The position numbers were made by a program, and so were the translations under genes. Under the pieces are notes generated by a model. It saw only the letters and a list, made by a program, of their open reading frames with translations. It had not been told where the DNA came from and made no database searches. A stretch of DNA of 64,000 nt from Bacteroidota bacterium (GTDB taxonomy: Bacteria; Bacteroidota; Bacteroidia; 2-12-FULL-35-15): positions 1 to 64,000 of the forward strand of contig JAOQAD010000020.1 in NCBI GenBank assembly GCA_025963775.1, read 5' to 3'. This document shows, one piece after another, positions 50,801-58,339 of this stretch. Within the stretch, counting starts at the first letter, position 1. The number at the start of each line of letters is the position of its first letter.

Positions 50801-52945
50801 CTTGTGCCTGCTGTAACCGGCGTGGTTGGAACCAATACTGTTTCACTGACAGTGCCGTATGGTACGGATGTAACAGCCCTGGTAGCCACATTCACGAATT
50901 CTTCAGGCTCTTCAGTGAAGATCGGATCAACGCCACAGCTAAGCGGAACAACTGCCAATGACTTTACAAATCCTGTAAATTATACGGTTACAGCGGCGGA
51001 TATGAGTACAAAAGTGTATGTTGTTACCGTAACATTTGCACCAGCATTGTGGTACGCAGAAACCAGCGGGGTGCCGAATAATCTGCACTCTGTGCATTTT
51101 ATAACGGCTAACAGCGGGTGGACAGTAGGCACTGCAGGTACGATCCTGCATACTGCAAATGGCGGTGCGAGCTGGGTGGCACAAAACAGCGGGGTTACAA
51201 AAACATTGTTTTCCGTAAGGTTTACAAGCGCCACAGAAGGCTGGGCAGTTGGAAGGGATGAAACGATCCTGCATACAACAAATGCCGGGGCTACCTGGAC
51301 GGCAACGTTCGGGACACCCGGAGTGAACTATTCTTCCGTGTTTTTTATAAGCCCGACCGAAGGCTGGATCGGTGGAGATTACGGCAAGGTAATTCATACT
51401 TCGGATGGTGGTTTAACCTGGACCAACCAGAACACCGGATTTTTTACGCAGATATTTTCGGTTTACTTTACAGATGCAAACCACGGATGGGCAGTTGGAG
51501 ATGATGCTTCTGATGTTGCAATAAAGACGGTGAATGGCGGACTTACATGGCAGCTGTGTTATGTTGGGATCACCTGCCCGCTGGAAAGTGTTTTCTTTAT
51601 TGATAATAACAAAGGCTGGGTTGCCGGAAAGTTTGACTGGGCATCCGGCGATGGGGGAGATACATTTGGAATGGTGGATGCAGATGCAGGCACCGGTAAT
51701 CATATGTATGGAATGCAGTTCATTAACGATACCATAGGATATTGTGTGGGAGATACGGGCCTTATTACGAAGTCGGTTGACGGAGGATCAACCTGGTCGG
51801 CTGAATACAGCGGCACTTCGAACAAGTTGTATTCGCTGTTTATCTACAGTAACGGAGATGCCTGGACGGTGGGTGCAAACGGGACTATTTTAAAAAACTC
51901 TCCTGTAGCCCCGGTGGTTACAAGTGATGTATGGCCGGGAGATGCAAACCACGATTCGGTTGTCACGAATTACGACCTGCTGCCGCTCGGCCTGTATTAT
52001 TCATCTGCAGGGGCACCGCGTGCAGGCAGCAGCAATCTGTGGCAGGCATGGCCGGCTGCAGACTGGGGAACAGCACAGGCAAACGGATCCGACATTAAGC
52101 ATGCGGATTGCAATGGCGATGGAATAATTGATAACAATGATACGCTTGCAGTGAACCTTAATTTTTCTTCCATGCATGCGCTGGCACCGCCGCATGGCAT
52201 TGCGCGCTCCACCGGCCCGGATTTGTATTTCACAACCGCCAGCACGGTTTATGCTCCGGGCGACTGGGTGGATGTGGATGTGATGGCAGGAACGTCAGCG
52301 TTGCCGGTGTCTGACCTGTACGGATTGGGCTTTAATATTGACTACGATGCATTCTTTGTTCAGTCGGGAACCACAAGCCTCAGTTATCCTGCAGGCTGGC
52401 TGGGCACCCCGGGAACTGATGCGGTCACTTTCTCTAAGGTGATGGGTGGTACCGTTTATGGTGCAGCAACAAGAACGGACCATACAAACAGGGATGGTTA
52501 TGGAAGGATCGCTACATTGCGTTTCAGGGTAGACCCATCGGTGGCGTATGATTCGGTCATGACCTTTTCACTCAGCTCTTATTCCGCGAATGATTCTTCC
52601 GGTTACGGACTCACATTCAATGACACTACATTCGGGATCCGGATCAGGCAAATGACGACCGGGCTGCCGGAAGCGGGCACTGCTTCATCAGTAAGTATTT
52701 ATCCGAACCCTTATTCCGATCATACTGAAATAACCTATAAGTTAAGTAAAAGCGCAGAGCTGAGCATTGAAGTGTATAATTCGATGGGGCAGAAAGTGGC
52801 AACTGCTGTAAATGCAACACAACCTGCAGGAGCTTACCGTTATGAGTTTTCCGCGAAGGCAATTGGAAGAGGTGCGGGAGTGTATTTTGTGAAGATCAGC
52901 ATTGATGGCAAGGTCACGATGAAGAGAATAGTGGAGATGAAATAA
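47834..52945 (+). CDS. giant beta-helix/BNR T9SS protein with dockerin-like and cohesin-like modules
   Basis: 1703 residues. Signal, then two copies of a right-handed beta-helix unit beginning GAYTIGGTAPDYTTITSAVS (near residue 24) and GVYTVGGASPDFINFNAAVS (near 558). Then a DUF5018-like Ig fold (about 975-1065, NSLVPAVTGVVGTNTVSLTV and YTVTAADMSTKVYVVTVTF), a BNR/Ycf48-like propeller (about 1073-1360, repeats of GWTVGTAGTILHTANGG type), a dockerin-like region from 1366 with two EF-hand loops (DANHDSVVTNYD and DCNGDGIIDNND), a cohesin-like domain (1455-1590), and T9SS type A (from about 1617). It begins 45 bases after the preceding paralogue and is probably co-transcribed. Adhesin or polysaccharide-binding role inferred. 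Confidence 0.88.
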   Translation: MKKIILFFLLAISQLMNAQCLNGAYTIGGTAPDYTTITSAVSALTANGVCGPVVFNIRSGIYAEQVIIPAITGSSASNTITFQSEALDSTAVTVQASGSFSNNSIFKLNGVDYVKFYKLKVKNTATTFGCVFMIQNSSDNNTISNCIIENLVSTATSANRYLVNSGTDNENISITNNYFLGGTRAVNFTGTFTVPTSFTISGNKFQNQFEYGVFLTDVKSPKITGNVFSYSTALSSYAIRLFRCNDSTVISNNRITLNGGTGMSVEYCTGLASKNILIANNVINGSASSSGIGVGNSYKLGVYHNTVVINGTYTGNYCMYGETTDATDVVKNNIFYQQGIGKTMYTLLGGTFTSDYNDMYSLTAAFGYFNGTTCNTFSDWQTITGMDAHSLNIIPQFVSSSDLHISTDFSQNLVLPYFSAVPVDMEGTVRDISSPYFGAYEFFNVPIPDDASVSQLLSPAVRTCQGIVPVRMLLKNYGINNLTSATINWSVNGAIQPSYSWTGNLNFYDSTSVIIGSWNFSNLGSYAFKVWSSDPNASADGFVLNDTLTAPITYSRLNGVYTVGGASPDFINFNAAVSALTVRGVCGPVTFNVRNGTYYEQLNIPLINGVSAVNRVTFQSESGINTAVVLNNNVINNTYTLYLNGSDDLEFKNMTITGTNGNSNIIVRVENGSDNNLFYNNKITGWATYTSFCISSGSSGATNNNHNQYIANDIYGGTIGLNIEGQGSVMSFLQTGTVISGNTFHDQLTKALQMFSQDSLVVSSNTFTSSTTFTQASIFLQYYNYTSFIKNRISASNSGLSLGSALSPATAGVIANNFIDCSGSASIVGLSTDMPTIYNNSINITNTNAASIGASLSANVNFKNNIVVNSGGGFALAIPASAGSLLSNNNDLYVTGAALAKKGTATYATLPAWNAATSLDANSVSFNPMFMSTSNLHVLNPALANAGASVAGIITDDIDGDLRNLSTPGIGADEIVSSAKDILTFNFNSLVPAVTGVVGTNTVSLTVPYGTDVTALVATFTNSSGSSVKIGSTPQLSGTTANDFTNPVNYTVTAADMSTKVYVVTVTFAPALWYAETSGVPNNLHSVHFITANSGWTVGTAGTILHTANGGASWVAQNSGVTKTLFSVRFTSATEGWAVGRDETILHTTNAGATWTATFGTPGVNYSSVFFISPTEGWIGGDYGKVIHTSDGGLTWTNQNTGFFTQIFSVYFTDANHGWAVGDDASDVAIKTVNGGLTWQLCYVGITCPLESVFFIDNNKGWVAGKFDWASGDGGDTFGMVDADAGTGNHMYGMQFINDTIGYCVGDTGLITKSVDGGSTWSAEYSGTSNKLYSLFIYSNGDAWTVGANGTILKNSPVAPVVTSDVWPGDANHDSVVTNYDLLPLGLYYSSAGAPRAGSSNLWQAWPAADWGTAQANGSDIKHADCNGDGIIDNNDTLAVNLNFSSMHALAPPHGIARSTGPDLYFTTASTVYAPGDWVDVDVMAGTSALPVSDLYGLGFNIDYDAFFVQSGTTSLSYPAGWLGTPGTDAVTFSKVMGGTVYGAATRTDHTNRDGYGRIATLRFRVDPSVAYDSVMTFSLSSYSANDSSGYGLTFNDTTFGIRIRQMTTGLPEAGTASSVSIYPNPYSDHTEITYKLSKSAELSIEVYNSMGQKVATAVNATQPAGAYRYEFSAKAIGRGAGVYFVKISIDGKVTMKRIVEMK

Positions 52946-52968
52946 AACGGGTTGATGAAAAAATAGAG

Positions 52969-52998
52969 ATCCCTGCTGCGAAGCGGGGATTTTTTTTA
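52969..52998. terminator. bidirectional terminator between convergent genes
   Basis: ATCCCTGCT (52969-52977) pairs with AGCGGGGAT (52982-52990), followed by a T run; the + strand giant gene and the - strand regulator both end here. Confidence 0.85.
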
Positions 52999-53766
52999 GC
53001 GCTCTCCCGAGATGCTTTTTATTTTTTCGAGGATCTCCGTTTTTTTTCTCCTTGAAACCTCCACTTCGGTTTTATCCTTTAATGTAAGAATGCAAAGCTC
53101 TCCCTTGGAATAGCTGCTGATGTGAAGGATGTTTACGATCACGCTTTTATTCACTCTTACAAAGAAAGGAATGTTCAGCAGGAGGTCTTCGTGCTCTTTC
53201 AGCGTTTTTGTTGAAACGAATTTCATGCCCCTGCTTGTTGTGATCTCGCAGTAGCCGCGGATGGCTTCGAGCTGCATGATGTCCTGCACATCCACGAAAT
53301 GAACTTTCCCCTGGTGATGCAATGTCATTTTTTTTACAAGTTCCTGCTTCTCATCAATGCTGTGAACCAGGTGAAGGATGTTCTGCTGTTTGCTTTTTAA
53401 TTCGATCCGTTCCTTTGCTCGCTTTACGGAAGAAATTAATTTCTGGTAATCGATGGGCTTTAAAATATAATCGATGGCATTGAAATCAAAGGCCTGGATG
53501 GCGAATTCATCAAAGCCGGAAATAAAGATCACATCGAAATCGATCTTGCTGAACATGCGCAAAAGGTCGAAGCCGCTTTTGGACGGCATTTTAATATCGA
53601 GAAACACCAGTTCCGGTTTTGTTTCGTTGATCAGGCGGAAGGCTTCATCAGCAGAGGCAGCCTCCGCGAGCTTTTCAATTTCCGGGCAGTATTTTTCGAG
53701 GTACCTGCTGAGCACCGACCTGTTGCCTTCCTCATCATCTACTATGATGCATCTAATCTTCGTCAT
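52996..53766 (-). CDS. LytTR-family response regulator
   Basis: A 256-residue regulator. Receiver domain 1-125 with D57 (LVFLDIKMPSKSG) as phosphate acceptor and K in DYILKPIDYQKL. LytTR DNA-binding domain about 150-252 (VHFVDVQDIMQLEAIRGYCEITTSRG...FVRVNKSVIVNILHISSYSKGE). Its start overlaps the kinase gene by 14 bases, so the pair is one operon and signalling unit. It should bind direct repeats in its targets; none can be identified here. Confidence 0.95.
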   Translation of the reverse strand: MTKIRCIIVDDEEGNRSVLSRYLEKYCPEIEKLAEAASADEAFRLINETKPELVFLDIKMPSKSGFDLLRMFSKIDFDVIFISGFDEFAIQAFDFNAIDYILKPIDYQKLISSVKRAKERIELKSKQQNILHLVHSIDEKQELVKKMTLHHQGKVHFVDVQDIMQLEAIRGYCEITTSRGMKFVSTKTLKEHEDLLLNIPFFVRVNKSVIVNILHISSYSKGELCILTLKDKTEVEVSRRKKTEILEKIKSISGER

Positions 53767-56680
53767 ATCCGTTGTTGTTAAATTTTCCGGGAATGATAAT
53801 GCTCACCTTTGTGCCTGCGGCAGCTCCTGCACTGTCGTACAGGTCTTCCACCTTCAGCATGGCGCTCTTTGTGCCCAGCATCAGGTTGATGTTCTCGAGC
53901 CTGTTGGAGATCAGCTGTGTGCCCTGCGATTCACTTTGTGAACTCTTCCCGGGATTTCGGCCAACGCCATTGTCTTCGATGCAGATAAGTACATCTTCGT
54001 TTATTTTTGAAACAGAGATCAGCAGTTTTGGCTTTCTTTTTCCTTTGAGCGGGAGCAGGCCATGCCAGATCGCATTTTCAATGAAAGGCTGTGTGATTAG
54101 CGGTGGCACATCAATACGGACCGGGTCAATATCTTCAGCGATCTCTTTCCTGATCTCGAAATCATCCCGGAAACGGAGTGTTTCCAGCTCGATGTTCAGG
54201 TCGATCACCTTCAGCTCATCGCTTAGCTTCACGATCGATTTGTCGGAATATTTCAATACATACCTGATCAGCAGGCTGAACCTGGCAAGGTACTGTGCGG
54301 CCTTATCGGATTGATCATCGAGGATCAGCTCCTGGATCGCGCTGAGCGAATTGGAAATGAAATGCGGGTTGATCTGCGCCTTTAAGGCAGTGAGCTTGTA
54401 TTCGGCGAGCAGGCGCGTTACCTCTGCTTTTTGCCGCTCCTTTTTTTTCGTTCTTGAATTGATGATAAAAATAAGAAGTAAAAGAAGGAGCAAGGCTGTA
54501 AGTACCGCCAATAAAATGAACCAGGAAGTTTGCCAGAAAGCCGGCTCGATGGTAAAATGGATGGTAATGTTTTTCTCCTTCAGGTAATAAGGCGATACTG
54601 CAGCATAGATCAGGAGGGTATAGCTGCCCGGGGGAAGCTTGTTGAGCGTTACAATGGTGCCATCTGCCATGCCTTGCTCGTTTTCATTATTCTCCAGCCT
54701 GTAAAAGAGTTTCTGTTTCCTTGTCGTATAATCGAGCAGGTCAACATGGAATTCGATCTTTTCCGCGTCATGCGGAAGCCTGAACGAATCACCTGTGTAT
54801 ATGGTACTTCCTGCCACCGCTTGTTTAAAATAAAGCTTTGAGCGTTTCCTGTTATTTATTTCCGCAAGGTCGTAACGGTACAATCCTGAATTGGCGCCAA
54901 TGTACATTGCACCCTGCCAGATCACAGGGGCAATGCATTCTTCACCAAACATGCGGTGCCAGTCGGCCCTGCCGTTCTTTTTCGTAGCAACATCTATGTA
55001 AATGCCCGTGTTCAGGCAAACACCCACGGTAGTATCATTGATAAAAAAAACGTCCTGCAGGATATTGCCCGGGAGCTTTGGATACACGCTCACTTTATGA
55101 TCAGGCTGCAGCATTAGCAAACCATCGCCGATCGTGCAGATCCAGGTGCTGCCATCTGCCGACCTTTTTAATTCTGTAATGCCGGCCTCGCCAAAATATT
55201 TCAGGTTGTCCGGGGTGAAAATGCTATCGTTCCTGAATATATAGAGCGACTTTGAGGTTCCGACCAGGAAGCTGTTGTCGTCAAGCCCGATCAGTTCTGT
55301 TGCTCTTGGCGGTATCCTTCGTACTTCCCTGCAGGTGTCATTTTCAATTTTACAGATCCCTGTGCGGGTGATCGTGTACACTTCTCCTTTGCTGTTTGTT
55401 TCAATGCTTACAGCCCATGCATTTTTTCCTTCAGCAGTGAGGATCCGTTTGTAATCGCGGAAGAAGCGGTCTGTTCTCAGTATGGCATCCTTGCTGGAGA
55501 TGTAATAGTCGTCACCGGTTTTTAGAATGCTCGTAATGATTGTATGCACCTGGCCTTTTAAGTCGATCTGTTCTACGCCATTGGCATTGACCTTAAATAT
55601 GTTTCCCGCTACAGTGCCTATAAAAACAGATGAATCGATCTGCTTTGCAATGCTCACCGGCTGCATGAGGCCCGGATAATTGAGGTATGCATAATCATTG
55701 ATGTTCCTGCAGTGGTAGATTCCCTCACCGGCGGTGGATACCCAGAGCCCGTCCTGGTCATCGAAAAGGATATGATTCACGGAAGTGCCCGGGAAATAAT
55801 GATTGAGGACTTTCCCTGCGCTGTCGAGCTCGTACAGCCCTTCCTGGTCAACGCCAGTCCAGGTATGGCCTTTTTTATCAATGCGAACGGCCAGGATGAA
55901 ATGCTGGAAAGAAATAGTCTGTACGCTGCCATCTGCCCGGGCCTTATTCAGCTCATTCTGCAAAGGGATGTAGAGGCTGCTTCCAGAAGGCACGACGTAG
56001 CGTGGAAAACCATCCTTATTGTTCAGCTGCCGGACATTGCTTGTTCCACTCTTACCGATGATCTTGTAGCTGCAGGCAGTAGCACTAGTTGTTTTGTTGC
56101 CGGGGAATGTCCTCACACTGATGTATGAATTGCCGTTCTGAACCAGCACAAAACTGACATTCTCTTTTCTATAGTATTCGGATAAGTCAGTGACAATATA
56201 GCCGCCCTTCTGCGGGCTCAGTTTAAAGCTGCGCGACTTGGTGGAGATCCAGATGTTTTCAGAGTCATCTACGATCAGCTGGTTGATCTCTGAAACATGT
56301 GTTTTCAGGTAGGCGGAAACTTGTTCAATGCCTCTTATTTTGAATGCGCTGTCGTTCCTCATCCGGAAGATATTTGCCCTGGCATTGGCAAACCACATTG
56401 TACCTTTTTTATCCTCAAACATGCAGTAGCCTGTTTGGTCGCTGAATGGAATGTTCTCGCAGATAGAAATAAAAGTGCTGCCATTGTACCTCGCCATGCC
56501 ATAATCGGTGCATGCCCGGATGTATCCCTGCCTGTCGATTTGCAGCCAGTATACGCGGTCGGAGGGCACGCCGTCGGCAGTTGTGAACCGTTCAAACTGC
56601 AGTTGCTGGGAATGGCCCGCCGCTGCAATGAGCAGCATGACGATAATGATGAAGATCCTGTGAAAGCGGCTGGTGATCAT
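53753..56680 (-). CDS. propeller sensor histidine kinase, LytS type
   Basis: About 975 residues from the ATG at 56680, which begins the signal peptide (MITSRFHRIFIIIVMLLIAAAGHS). The frame is open to 56716. Reg_prop-like blades (SDRVYWLQIDRQGYIRACTDYG and so on) fill residues 25-620, with a Y_Y_Y domain about 640-710, a membrane helix (717-740) and then the HisKA-7TM-like phosphoacceptor KAQINPHFISNSLSAIQ with H773. A HATPase domain ends it (IENAIWHGLLPLKGKRKP, EDNGVGRNPGKSSQSESQGTQLISNRL). The NSLSAIQ box differs slightly from the usual FNSLNSI. It pairs with the regulator at 52996. Confidence 0.93.
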   Translation of the reverse strand: MITSRFHRIFIIIVMLLIAAAGHSQQLQFERFTTADGVPSDRVYWLQIDRQGYIRACTDYGMARYNGSTFISICENIPFSDQTGYCMFEDKKGTMWFANARANIFRMRNDSAFKIRGIEQVSAYLKTHVSEINQLIVDDSENIWISTKSRSFKLSPQKGGYIVTDLSEYYRKENVSFVLVQNGNSYISVRTFPGNKTTSATACSYKIIGKSGTSNVRQLNNKDGFPRYVVPSGSSLYIPLQNELNKARADGSVQTISFQHFILAVRIDKKGHTWTGVDQEGLYELDSAGKVLNHYFPGTSVNHILFDDQDGLWVSTAGEGIYHCRNINDYAYLNYPGLMQPVSIAKQIDSSVFIGTVAGNIFKVNANGVEQIDLKGQVHTIITSILKTGDDYYISSKDAILRTDRFFRDYKRILTAEGKNAWAVSIETNSKGEVYTITRTGICKIENDTCREVRRIPPRATELIGLDDNSFLVGTSKSLYIFRNDSIFTPDNLKYFGEAGITELKRSADGSTWICTIGDGLLMLQPDHKVSVYPKLPGNILQDVFFINDTTVGVCLNTGIYIDVATKKNGRADWHRMFGEECIAPVIWQGAMYIGANSGLYRYDLAEINNRKRSKLYFKQAVAGSTIYTGDSFRLPHDAEKIEFHVDLLDYTTRKQKLFYRLENNENEQGMADGTIVTLNKLPPGSYTLLIYAAVSPYYLKEKNITIHFTIEPAFWQTSWFILLAVLTALLLLLLLIFIINSRTKKKERQKAEVTRLLAEYKLTALKAQINPHFISNSLSAIQELILDDQSDKAAQYLARFSLLIRYVLKYSDKSIVKLSDELKVIDLNIELETLRFRDDFEIRKEIAEDIDPVRIDVPPLITQPFIENAIWHGLLPLKGKRKPKLLISVSKINEDVLICIEDNGVGRNPGKSSQSESQGTQLISNRLENINLMLGTKSAMLKVEDLYDSAGAAAGTKVSIIIPGKFNNNGYDED

Positions 56681-56817
56681 GGAACAAATATATGCCTTGG
56701 CGGATAACACCTGCATACGAATGTATGGAAAAAAGCCATTTGTGCTAAAAACCTGTCCTGTGGTTTTCTAATGCCTGGGGAAAGGTTCACTTTTGCATGA
56801 ACATATAAAACGCAATT

Positions 56818-58311
56818 ATGAAAAATATGCTTTTGATTCTGATAGTGCTCTGCACAGGGCCGGGATTTTCCCAGCAGGTTGACCGCATTCCTGCTAAAGA
56901 AGCCGGCCTGAAAAATTATCCTTCCCTGTATGGCTGCTTCAATAAAGGGAAAGCGGGGATCTTCCATAAAGAGATCAGCGATAAAGGAAAGCAGAAAGTG
57001 TTTACGCTTGATAAATACAACAGCGACCTGGGAACCGTATTTTCGTATTCCTTTACACTTGAAGAAAAAGAGGAATTCCAGTTCATGGAAGTGAAGCAGG
57101 AGAAGATCTTTTTGTTCACTACATTGTATGATGGAAGGGATAAATCATTATACCTGCGTGTGCTGGACGGCACTGCAGGGAAAGAAACAGCCGGCAGGAA
57201 ACAGCTGGCTTCGCTTGCCAGTGACCCCTTCGGAGTAAGCGGGAGGAATTTTCCGATCCTGTTCTCTCCCGATGAAAGTAAGATGATGGTCGTCTCCGCT
57301 TTCCAGTGGGCGAAAAAGCCGCAGGTTGTAAAAGCAGATGTGTATGATTTGTCTTCCATGAAGCTCATCAATACCGTTGACCTTCCCGACAGCTATAACA
57401 ATGTCATGATAAAATCGAGTTACTACAATGTCACCGACCAGGGGAATATTCTTTATATGATCAGGACTGATGTGAAGGATAAGGATGTGCCGCTCTCAGA
57501 AACACTAGTGTTGTACGATGCGGGTTCAAAAACGAACAAGTACCTCGCTCTTCCCCTTGCGAAAAAGAAAATAGAGAATTCGTATAATTTTATTTCAGGC
57601 GATGTTCTCTTTCTTACAGGAGTGTTCAAGGATAATTATCCGAAGAAGGATGACAAGGACAACAAGGCTGGAGTATTCTGCATCACAGCCAGCCTGAAGG
57701 ATTTCAAGCTCAGTTCGGAGTTCAATTATTTCTCCCCGGAAACAGAAGAGAAACTGTCGTACAAGGATGGCGCAAAAAAGAGGGAGCTTGCCGAAAAGGA
57801 ATTCAGCTCCAGGGAGCCTGTACGGACCGCAACAGGATTTTATCTCGTGGAGAATCTCACGTATACGGTGGAAATGCAGGGTTCGAATTATACCGTTTAC
57901 AAGTCCTATTCGAGGGAGTTCATTGTTACTAAATTCAACACTTCCGGTAAGATGGAATTCATGAGGATCATCCCGAAGAACACAACCAATAAAATGTACG
58001 ATGCTGATCTCATTGAAAGCAATGATAACCTTTACCTTTTTTATTGCGAGCATCCGAAGAACCTTGAAAAGTATACGCTTGAAAATTTTGATCCGAAAGA
58101 GTACAATGATGTGGGCGACCTGAGAGGGCCTGTTGCAGTATGTGTGAAGATAGATCCCAAAGGAAACCTCTCGAGGCAGGAGCTGCTTACCAATGAAACA
58201 TGGTGCTACTGGCCGGGAAGTGGCGTGGTGCTGAAGGAAGGAAAAGAGCTGGTGGTGATGGAAATTCAGAAAGATGAATATATCCTGGATGTGTTCAGGA
58301 TCAGGAAATAG
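56818..58311 (+). CDS. secreted protein of unknown function
   Basis: A 497-residue protein with signal peptide (MKNMLLILIVLCTGPGFSQ). It alternates beta-like segments and Lys-rich loops (EISDKGKQKVFTLDKYNSDLG, FSPDESKMMVVSAFQWAKKPQVVKADVYDLSSMK) in the manner of a WD/beta-propeller protein, without clear repeats. No conserved motif recognised; no T9SS end. It is divergent from the LytS-type kinase operon and is followed by the kelch/PKD gene 28 bases on, so those two may be co-transcribed. Function unknown. Confidence 0.8.
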   Translation: MKNMLLILIVLCTGPGFSQQVDRIPAKEAGLKNYPSLYGCFNKGKAGIFHKEISDKGKQKVFTLDKYNSDLGTVFSYSFTLEEKEEFQFMEVKQEKIFLFTTLYDGRDKSLYLRVLDGTAGKETAGRKQLASLASDPFGVSGRNFPILFSPDESKMMVVSAFQWAKKPQVVKADVYDLSSMKLINTVDLPDSYNNVMIKSSYYNVTDQGNILYMIRTDVKDKDVPLSETLVLYDAGSKTNKYLALPLAKKKIENSYNFISGDVLFLTGVFKDNYPKKDDKDNKAGVFCITASLKDFKLSSEFNYFSPETEEKLSYKDGAKKRELAEKEFSSREPVRTATGFYLVENLTYTVEMQGSNYTVYKSYSREFIVTKFNTSGKMEFMRIIPKNTTNKMYDADLIESNDNLYLFYCEHPKNLEKYTLENFDPKEYNDVGDLRGPVAVCVKIDPKGNLSRQELLTNETWCYWPGSGVVLKEGKELVVMEIQKDEYILDVFRIRK

Positions 58312-58339
58312 ATTTGTAATTTTAATAAGAATAAAAAAT

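Noticed and set aside
57880-57900. GGGTTCGAAT sequence reminiscent of a tRNA T-arm
   Set aside because: It lies within a coding gene and no cloverleaf can be built around it. No tRNA was found in the window.
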